Shown here: positions 42,762 through 48,757 of the stretch, one piece after another
Numbering within the stretch: position 1 is the stretch's first letter
Layout of the letters: each line of letters begins with the position of its first letter
The notes under the pieces: generated by a model
Told to the model about the DNA's origin: nothing
Databases searched by the model: none
The model's input: only the letters and a program-made list of their open reading frames with translations
NCBI GenBank assembly: GCA_004211785.1
Contig: SHBX01000022.1
Coordinates: forward strand, 1-48,757
DNA: 48,757 nucleotides
DNA from: Winogradskyella sp.
Lineage (GTDB): Bacteria; Bacteroidota; Bacteroidia; Flavobacteriales; Flavobacteriaceae
Direction: 5' to 3'
Position numbers and translations under genes: made by a program

Positions 42762-45680
42762 TTAAAAATCAACTTTTAAGTGAAAGTAGAACTGCTTAGA
42801 ACTTGGGAATGGCGTCACCTCAATTCCACTAGATAATCCAGCGCCTCCATTAACCGAAACTTCAGGATCATAGCTACTATAATCAGTTATGGTAAACAAG
42901 TTTCTTGCAGATAGCCCAAGCTTAACACCACTTACATCTTTTCCTAACCAACTATAAGCAGTTTCAGGCAATCTGTAATATGTCCCTATCTCTCTTAATC
43001 TTAAATAACCTGCTGGTTCAACAAATCGAGTAGCAACAAAACCTAGTCCTGCTCTTTCTTGTCCAGCTGCCGTATCTAAATCTGGTGTAGTACCGCCTAA
43101 ATCCGTCAGTAAACGTGATAAGTTTAAATTATTGCCTCCTTGTTTCCAGTGTAATAAAAATGAAATATCCCAATTTTTAAATAGTGTAAAAGAGTTATTA
43201 AATGCCATTTGAAAATCTGGCTCGACATCACCCACTCGCGTAGGGACATTATTGATGTTTCCGACCAATTGTGTTACAGGAGAACCTTGTTCTATAAAGA
43301 ACGTTCCTAAACCTAAACCAAAACCTGCGCCTGGTTGTGGAAATGATGGCACTTCTAATCGTGTAACTTCAGAACGGTTTAACCAAAAATTAACGCCTGT
43401 ATTCCATACGAAGTTTTCCTTTTCAACAGCGTTTATATTAAGTCCTAATTCTACACCATTATTTTTTAAATCTGCTAGGTTAGTTGTCTCTGTACCAAAA
43501 CCTGAAGACGTTGGTAATACACGACTTAATATTAAATCGTCTACTGTTCTGTTATAGTATGTTAATTCTACGTTTACTTTATCAAACAATCTTGCATCAA
43601 TTCCTACTTCAAACTCTGCAGAAGTCTCTGGATCTATATTTGGGTCTCCTTGAAGACCGCCTATTGTAGACCCTCCATTGCCGCCTATAGATACTTGATT
43701 TAAACTTGTAAATGTAGCTCCAAAGTTTGCAGAATTTCCTGACTCACCATAAGCTGCTCTTAATTTAAATTGCGAAATAGCGTCACTCTTCCAAAACTCC
43801 ATATTATGAAGATTTGCAGCAATCGCCGCTCTTGGAAACGCATAAAACTTATTTGGATCTCCATTTAAAGTGGACTTATCAAAACGAATACCTAAAGTAC
43901 CAATTAACATGTCTTTGTAATTTGCCTCAGTTTGTGCAAAATATCCAAAATCTTTAACGACTTGCTTCGTTTGGTTTATTTGTTGAGCTGCACCTTGTCC
44001 CAGTGTCGTTTGACCAGGAATGAGCTGTGTCGCTTGGGTCAACACAAAATCACTTTGATTTTCTATATAAATAAGACCTCCTTGAGTAGTAAAAGCTAAA
44101 TCACCATTCATAGCATCATGATTCCAAACTGCAACGATTTGATGATTGAAAAACGTGAAATTATTCTTACCAACACCAATAAAACCATTTTGATTTCCAC
44201 GTTGTGCTTGATGAATTTCTGGCACATAAACAAAAGTTTCGTTACCTAAGTAATCTAATCCGCCACTAAACGTAATCTTAAGTCTATCTTTTTCAGTTTC
44301 TAAAATATTTGCTGTCAATTTCACACTTTGTATAAAGCGGTTATTTCTATCCTCATTTTGTGCCAAATCTCTCACTAAAATTGGGTTACCAGAATAGTTT
44401 GGGTTATCAGGATAATTTCCATTTGCATCAGGAAATAAATTAATCCAAGGTCTTGTAAATGCTAATGTGTAACCATAACTCAACCCACCTTCATTCTCAT
44501 TACCAGTAAAACTCCTACTAGAATTTGACCTCACATAATTAGAAGATACGGATGCCTCAAAAACTTCAGAAATTTTAAAATCAACATTTGCTCTTAATGA
44601 AAATCTATTAAAGCCTGTATTCTTAATAATTCCTTCTTCATCTCGATAAGAGGTTCCTACATAATACTTCGTAGTTTCATTACCTCCACTAACATTAATC
44701 TTAGTTTCTGTAATCAAACCTTGTTCGCCATAAATCTCATCTTCATAATCTATTAATCCTCCATTTGCAATAGCTTGATTAAATAGAGGAACTTCAGAAG
44801 CTCCAAATTGGGCTTCTACATTTTGAGCATTCCAAGGACGCATACCTAATTTATTAATAATGGTATTAAAACCAACATCTTGACTAAAAGACACCTTTGC
44901 CTTACCTTGTTTCCCGCGTTTAGTTGTAATTACTACAACTCCAGCACTAGCTCGTTGTCCATAAATTACTGATGCAGCTGCTCCCTTCAATACCTCAACG
45001 CGTTCAATATCATTTGGATCTAAATCTGCCAATCGATTCCCTGAATTTTCTTCATTACCTCTATTTGCACCTGATGCAAATCGAAGACCAGAAGGTATTT
45101 CAGCATTATTAACATAAACACCATCAATAATAAACAAAGGTTGATTATTACCATTAATAGATGTAATCCCTCTTAACCTAAGAGCAAAACCACCGCCAGG
45201 CGCTCCAGAGGACGCTGTTAAATTTGCTCCTGGAATTTTACCATAAAGTGCACCATCTAAAGTAGGTTGAGCCGTTTTACCAACTAATTCATCAGCTTTA
45301 ACTACAGCAATAGAATTAGCCGAGTTAGCCCTTTTTACAGAAGTTCCTAAACCAGAAATTACAATCTCGTCTAATGCTTCCGCAGATTCTTTTAGTTGCA
45401 CATTTACTGTTGATGCAGAATTTACGGTTACTTCTTTGGTTTCGTATCCTAAATACGAAAAAACCAAAACTGCTGGGAACTCAGAAATATTAATAGAATA
45501 TTTTCCATCAAAATCTGTGCTCTGCCCATTTGATGTTCCCTTGACTAAGACTGTAGCCCCAGAAACAGGTATACTTGTTGCTTCATCTGTAACTGTTCCT
45601 TTAACCTCTTGTCCAAATAGGGCAATAGGCGAAAAAACAAATAAAAACAAAAGCCATTTAAAAAATAGTTTTTTACTCAT
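42762..45680 (-). CDS. SusC/RagA-like TonB-dependent outer-membrane transporter
   Basis: The 972-residue transporter has a signal peptide ending IALFGQ. It begins with a carboxypeptidase-regulatory-like domain (about 24-105: VKGTVTDEATSIPVSGATVLVKGTSNG, LVFSYLGYETKEV), then a TonB-type box (ALDEIVISGLGT), a plug (about 115-245: NNQPLFIIDGVYVNN, ASVIYGQRASAGVVVITTKRG), and a 22-strand barrel ending in SKQFYFHLKVDF. It pairs with the downstream SusD-like lipoprotein. The ExbB-ExbD genes at 15704-18051 could energise it. Upstream, the 228-bp gap to aspS is very A/T-rich and contains an imperfect palindrome (TTGGTTAATTAATCCAA, 45695-45711) near the start. Confidence 0.94.
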   Translation of the reverse strand: MSKKLFFKWLLFLFVFSPIALFGQEVKGTVTDEATSIPVSGATVLVKGTSNGQSTDFDGKYSINISEFPAVLVFSYLGYETKEVTVNSASTVNVQLKESAEALDEIVISGLGTSVKRANSANSIAVVKADELVGKTAQPTLDGALYGKIPGANLTASSGAPGGGFALRLRGITSINGNNQPLFIIDGVYVNNAEIPSGLRFASGANRGNEENSGNRLADLDPNDIERVEVLKGAAASVIYGQRASAGVVVITTKRGKQGKAKVSFSQDVGFNTIINKLGMRPWNAQNVEAQFGASEVPLFNQAIANGGLIDYEDEIYGEQGLITETKINVSGGNETTKYYVGTSYRDEEGIIKNTGFNRFSLRANVDFKISEVFEASVSSNYVRSNSSRSFTGNENEGGLSYGYTLAFTRPWINLFPDANGNYPDNPNYSGNPILVRDLAQNEDRNNRFIQSVKLTANILETEKDRLKITFSGGLDYLGNETFVYVPEIHQAQRGNQNGFIGVGKNNFTFFNHQIVAVWNHDAMNGDLAFTTQGGLIYIENQSDFVLTQATQLIPGQTTLGQGAAQQINQTKQVVKDFGYFAQTEANYKDMLIGTLGIRFDKSTLNGDPNKFYAFPRAAIAANLHNMEFWKSDAISQFKLRAAYGESGNSANFGATFTSLNQVSIGGNGGSTIGGLQGDPNIDPETSAEFEVGIDARLFDKVNVELTYYNRTVDDLILSRVLPTSSGFGTETTNLADLKNNGVELGLNINAVEKENFVWNTGVNFWLNRSEVTRLEVPSFPQPGAGFGLGLGTFFIEQGSPVTQLVGNINNVPTRVGDVEPDFQMAFNNSFTLFKNWDISFLLHWKQGGNNLNLSRLLTDLGGTTPDLDTAAGQERAGLGFVATRFVEPAGYLRLREIGTYYRLPETAYSWLGKDVSGVKLGLSARNLFTITDYSSYDPEVSVNGGAGLSSGIEVTPFPSSKQFYFHLKVDF

Positions 45681-45882
45681 TTTACTAATTTATATTGGTT
45701 AATTAATCCAAATTAATAAAAGATATGCAATTAATTAACATTTATTAAGGATTTTATTGCTTATTCTTTAATCATTGTTAGATAATTTTCAATTAAATAT
45801 CCTTTATAAGCTTATCATTATCAGTATCTCTTTTACCTTAATATTTGTTGAAGCTTTTTATATACTTATCCTTTAAGTTGAT

Positions 45883-45890
45883 TAAATTTG
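45883..45890 (+). promoter_or_regulatory. Putative -7 box of aspS
   Basis: TAAATTTG matches TAnnTTTG, 18 bp before the aspS ATG. The rest of the 228-bp divergent gap (45681-45908) shows no ORF and no clear -33 element. Confidence 0.45.
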
Positions 45891-45908
45891 CAACCTTAAT
45901 ATTTCAAT

Positions 45909-47663
45909 ATGTACAGAAGTCATACTTGTGGCGAGTTAAGAACTGCGCACAACAATACAGAAGTAACCTTAAGTGGTTGGGTTCAAGGTGTAAGAGATAA
46001 AGGATTTATGGTTTACGTAGATTTACGTGACCGTTATGGCATTACACAATTGTATTTTGACGAGGAGCAAACAGCAAAAACTATACTAGAAAACGCTCAA
46101 AAATTAGGTCGAGAATTTGTGATTCAAGTGACTGGAAAAGTTCAAGAACGTGCTTCAAAAAATCCAAATATTGCAACTGGAGACATAGAAGTTTTAGTTT
46201 CAGAATTAAACATCTTGAATAGTTCTATTGTTCCACCTTTTACTATTGAAGACACCACTGATGGTGGTGACGACTTACGTATGAAATATCGTTATTTAGA
46301 TATTCGTCGTAATCCAGTACGTGACAATTTAATCTTTAGACATAAGGTGGCGCAAGCGGTAAGAAACTATTTGTCTAATCAAGATTTTATAGAAGTTGAA
46401 ACACCTTATTTAATCAAATCAACACCAGAAGGTGCTCGAGACTTTGTGGTGCCTTCACGTATGAATGAAGGTCAATTTTACGCATTACCTCAATCGCCTC
46501 AAACCTTTAAGCAATTGCTTATGGTTGGTGGTATGGATAAATATTTTCAGATTGTAAAGTGTTTTAGAGACGAAGATTTACGTGCCGATAGACAACCAGA
46601 GTTTACTCAGATAGACTGCGAAATGGCATTTGTTGAACAAGAAGATATCTTAAATACTTTTGAAGGGTTAACACGTCATTTACTTAAAGAAATTAATGGT
46701 GTAGAAGTCGATAAATTTCCAAGAATACTCTATGATGATGCCATGCGCTTATACGGAAACGACAAACCAGACATTAGATTTGGAATGGCCTTTGGTGAGT
46801 TAAATGCTGTTGCGCAACATAAAGAGTTCAATGTTTTCAATTCTGCTGAATTAGTTGTTGGTATTGCAGTACCTGGTGGAAATAGTTATACAAGAAAAGA
46901 GATTGACAAACTTATTGATTGGGTAAGGCGTCCACAAGTTGGAGCTTTAGGTATGGTTTACTGTCGTGTTAATGACGATGGCACTTATAAGTCATCCGTA
47001 GATAAATTTTACGACCAAGACGATTTAGAAAAATGGGCAGAAGTTACTGGAGCAGAATCTGGTGATTTAATCTGCGTACTTTCTGGCGAGACCAATAAAG
47101 TAAGAGCACAGCTAAGTGCCTTACGTATGGAATTAGCTGAGCGTTTAAGCTTACGTAAACCAGACGAATTTGCACCACTTTGGGTAATGGATTTCCCACT
47201 TTTAGAATGGGATGAAGATACAGAGCGTTACCACGCCATGCATCATCCATTTACGTCTCCAAAACCTGGGCAGTTAGAATTATTAGATACCAAGCCAGGT
47301 GAAGTTAAAGCCAATGCTTACGATTTGGTTTTAAACGGAAACGAAATTGGTGGTGGTTCTATCAGAATACATGATAAAGCAACACAAGCCATTATGCTGA
47401 AGCATTTAGGTTTTTCAGAAGAAGAAGCTAGAGCTCAGTTTGGTTTCTTAATGGATGCTTTTGAATATGGTGCACCTCCACATGGCGGAATTGCCTTTGG
47501 ATTAGATAGGTTGGTTGCCATTTTAGGTGGACAAGAAACGATTAGAGATTTTATTGCTTTTCCAAAAAATAATTCTGGTCGTGATGTCATGATTGACGCT
47601 CCTGCGCCAATTGACGACGAGCAACTCACAGAGTTAAGTTTAAAACTTAACTTAAAATCATAA
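45909..47663 (+). CDS. aspS: Aspartyl-tRNA synthetase
   Basis: A class IIb synthetase charging tRNA-Asp. The N-terminal OB domain starts [11 protein letters not shown] and includes [30 protein letters not shown]. Motif 2 is seen in [45 protein letters not shown]. The bacterial GAD insertion domain lies at about 280-420, and motif 3 at the C-terminus is [28 protein letters not shown]. At 584 residues it is of the bacterial length with GAD domain. The bacterial-type enzyme is usually discriminating, and asnS is present in the window, so a separate Asn route exists. Confidence 0.98.
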   Translation: MYRSHTCGELRTAHNNTEVTLSGWVQGVRDKGFMVYVDLRDRYGITQLYFDEEQTAKTILENAQKLGREFVIQVTGKVQERASKNPNIATGDIEVLVSELNILNSSIVPPFTIEDTTDGGDDLRMKYRYLDIRRNPVRDNLIFRHKVAQAVRNYLSNQDFIEVETPYLIKSTPEGARDFVVPSRMNEGQFYALPQSPQTFKQLLMVGGMDKYFQIVKCFRDEDLRADRQPEFTQIDCEMAFVEQEDILNTFEGLTRHLLKEINGVEVDKFPRILYDDAMRLYGNDKPDIRFGMAFGELNAVAQHKEFNVFNSAELVVGIAVPGGNSYTRKEIDKLIDWVRRPQVGALGMVYCRVNDDGTYKSSVDKFYDQDDLEKWAEVTGAESGDLICVLSGETNKVRAQLSALRMELAERLSLRKPDEFAPLWVMDFPLLEWDEDTERYHAMHHPFTSPKPGQLELLDTKPGEVKANAYDLVLNGNEIGGGSIRIHDKATQAIMLKHLGFSEEEARAQFGFLMDAFEYGAPPHGGIAFGLDRLVAILGGQETIRDFIAFPKNNSGRDVMIDAPAPIDDEQLTELSLKLNLKS

Positions 47664-47668
47664 ATTTA

Positions 47669-47695
47669 AAATCCTGCACATTGCAGGATTTTTTT
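47669..47695 (+). terminator. Rho-independent terminator after aspS
   Basis: A 10-bp stem (47669-47678 with 47682-47691, core AAATCCTGCA), a 3-nt loop and a T-run, 6 bp after the aspS stop codon. Confidence 0.9.
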
Positions 47696-47709
47696 ATTAG
47701 ATTTAGACA

Positions 47710-48757
47710 ATGCCAACTAAATCTAATTTTTTTAGACGCTTACTCATTTGGAGATACAAACACATCTCCGAAAAGAACTTTGTGTTTTTATTAGCATTAG
47801 TTATTGGTTTATTGTCTGGTTTAGTTGCAGTAACTATTAAGAACATCACATTTGCTATTGAAGCAATTTTCGAAAAAGGGATCAACTTATCAGAAAACAG
47901 TATTTACTTTATTTTGCCTGTTATTGGCTTGCTTTTAGTCTATCTATTTGTAAAATATGTGTCAAAAAAACCTAATGAGCATGCTATTCCATCCATCCTA
48001 TATTCCTTATCAAAACGAAATGGAATAATAAGCAAACGTAAAATCTATTTACCATTAGTTACTGCACCGCTTACTGTTGGTTTTGGTGGCTCAGTTGGAC
48101 TACTTGGACCAGCAATTGCATCGGCATCTGCCATAAGTTCCAGTTTAGGCCAATTGCTTCATATCGATAGAAAAACTAGAAGTTTGTTAATTGGTTGTGC
48201 TTCGGCTGGAGCCATTGCTTCAATATTTAAATCGCCCATTGCAGCTATTATTTTTGCGATAGAAGTCTTTAGTTTAGACCTTACTTTTGCTTCACTTTTA
48301 CCATTGCTTATCGCATCGGTTTCATCGGTGATTACTTCATATTTCTTTTTAGGTGATAGTGTACTTTTTGACTTTACTGTTTCTGAAAAATTTCAAATTA
48401 AGGACACGCTTTTTTATATTTTATTAGGTATAGGAACCGGTGTTGCTTCCATATATTTTACCAAGATATATTTTGGAGTGACTTCAATATTTAATCGATT
48501 TAAATCTGCACGGCATAAATTAATTATTGGTGGGTTAGCCATTGGTGCCATGCTTTATTTTATTCCGCCTTTATATGGCGAAGGCTTTGGTTTTATCAAT
48601 GACCTAATGTTAGGTAACGATAGCAAAGCTATTGGCTCTTCGCTTTTTGATAATTACATCGATAATATTTGGGTAGTCATTGCACTCCTTTTTGGTATTA
48701 CAGTTTTTAAAGCTATTGCCATGACCACAACATTTGCGGCTGGTGGTACTGGTGGAA
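47710..48757 (+). CDS. ClC-family chloride channel/transporter, N-terminal part (cut by window edge)
   Basis: An ATG at 47710 opens a frame that continues to the window end (349 codons). The product has multiple membrane helices and ClC-family features: VGFGGSVGLLGPAIASASAISSSLG (helix F/N-terminal selectivity region), SAGAIASIFKSPIAAIIFAIEVF and, at the cut end, TTTFAAGGTGG, the start of the GxFxP region. In ClC exchangers the GREGP motif carries the gating Glu148. Here the same position is G-L-L-G-P (residues 130-134), so the Glu is Leu132. This could make the protein a passive channel or a low-coupling variant. ClC proteins move chloride (or fluoride) across the inner membrane. It starts 14 bp after the aspS terminator. 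Confidence 0.88.
   Translation, partial: MPTKSNFFRRLLIWRYKHISEKNFVFLLALVIGLLSGLVAVTIKNITFAIEAIFEKGINLSENSIYFILPVIGLLLVYLFVKYVSKKPNEHAIPSILYSLSKRNGIISKRKIYLPLVTAPLTVGFGGSVGLLGPAIASASAISSSLGQLLHIDRKTRSLLIGCASAGAIASIFKSPIAAIIFAIEVFSLDLTFASLLPLLIASVSSVITSYFFLGDSVLFDFTVSEKFQIKDTLFYILLGIGTGVASIYFTKIYFGVTSIFNRFKSARHKLIIGGLAIGAMLYFIPPLYGEGFGFINDLMLGNDSKAIGSSLFDNYIDNIWVVIALLFGITVFKAIAMTTTFAAGGTGG

Noticed and set aside
1..48757. CRISPR arrays, insertion sequences, prophage or integrative elements
   Set aside because: No evenly spaced direct repeats with unique spacers, no transposase or integrase frame, and no target-site duplications were seen; the tRNA-Ser gene has no adjacent integrase or duplicated 3' end.

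Overview
The window is a chromosomal segment from a member of the Flavobacteriaceae (phylum Bacteroidota). This rests on strong A/T richness, many upstream boxes of the form TAnnTTTG (the Bacteroidota -7 element), few Shine-Dalgarno sites, a SusC/SusD pair, a PorT-like barrel, a DUF5686-type barrel, ExbB/ExbD arranged around a small membrane protein, and the order rpsB-tsf-pyrH-frr. No insertion sequence, prophage, CRISPR array or integration scar was seen. Both edges cut genes: rpsB on the left and a ClC channel gene on the right.

Layout. 1-2.8 kb: translation and nucleotide genes (rpsB end, tsf, pyrH, frr). 2.8-9.3 kb: cell-envelope genes (a barrel-only DUF5686-like protein, a large MG2/TonB-plug protein, an MMPL/RND exporter). 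9.3-12.3 kb: asnS and rpoN. 12.3-15.6 kb: an OmpA-like/TPR secreted protein, a degenerate PAP2 membrane protein and a PorT-like barrel. 15.7-18.1 kb: an ExbB-membrane protein-ExbD-ExbD energy-transducing operon, followed by tRNA-Ser(GGA). 18.3-20.1 kb: type I asparaginase and TatD. 20.1-28.1 kb: the most unusual region, described below. 28.5-32.5 kb: the 2-oxoglutarate dehydrogenase genes sucA-sucB. 32.7-34.5 kb: a small barrel, a small unknown protein and a polyprenyl diphosphate synthase. 34.6-41.4 kb: a TetR-TolC-MFP-RND efflux operon with a recognisable promoter/operator. 41.4-45.7 kb: an orphan SusC/SusD pair. 45.9-48.8 kb: aspS and the start of a ClC-family gene.

Candidate undescribed system (20104-28102). 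An ECF sigma factor and a membrane-spanning TPR protein that looks like its anti-sigma factor are divergent from two exported-protein genes: a 144-aa protein with an internal duplication and a 325-aa lipoprotein. Those two genes have matching promoters, GGGTAAC-N18-ATATAA with identical spacing, plus a near-identical start region, as expected of targets of one alternative sigma factor. A second operon on the same strand follows. It encodes a PKD/DUF7619-like/beta-barrel protein, a TPR-CHAT caspase-like protease with an intact His/Cys dyad, a signal peptide and a C-terminal membrane anchor, and a retropepsin-like aspartic protease with DTGA whose gene overlaps the CHAT gene. Together they suggest an envelope-sensing, protease-containing signalling or effector system. 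Physical clustering and the shared promoter are visible in the sequence; the joint function is inference.

Other points of note are a ClC protein with Leu where the gating Glu normally sits, a 31-aa single-helix membrane micro-ORF with its own terminator, and -7 boxes placed so close to the tatD and polyprenyl synthase starts that leaderless mRNAs are likely.
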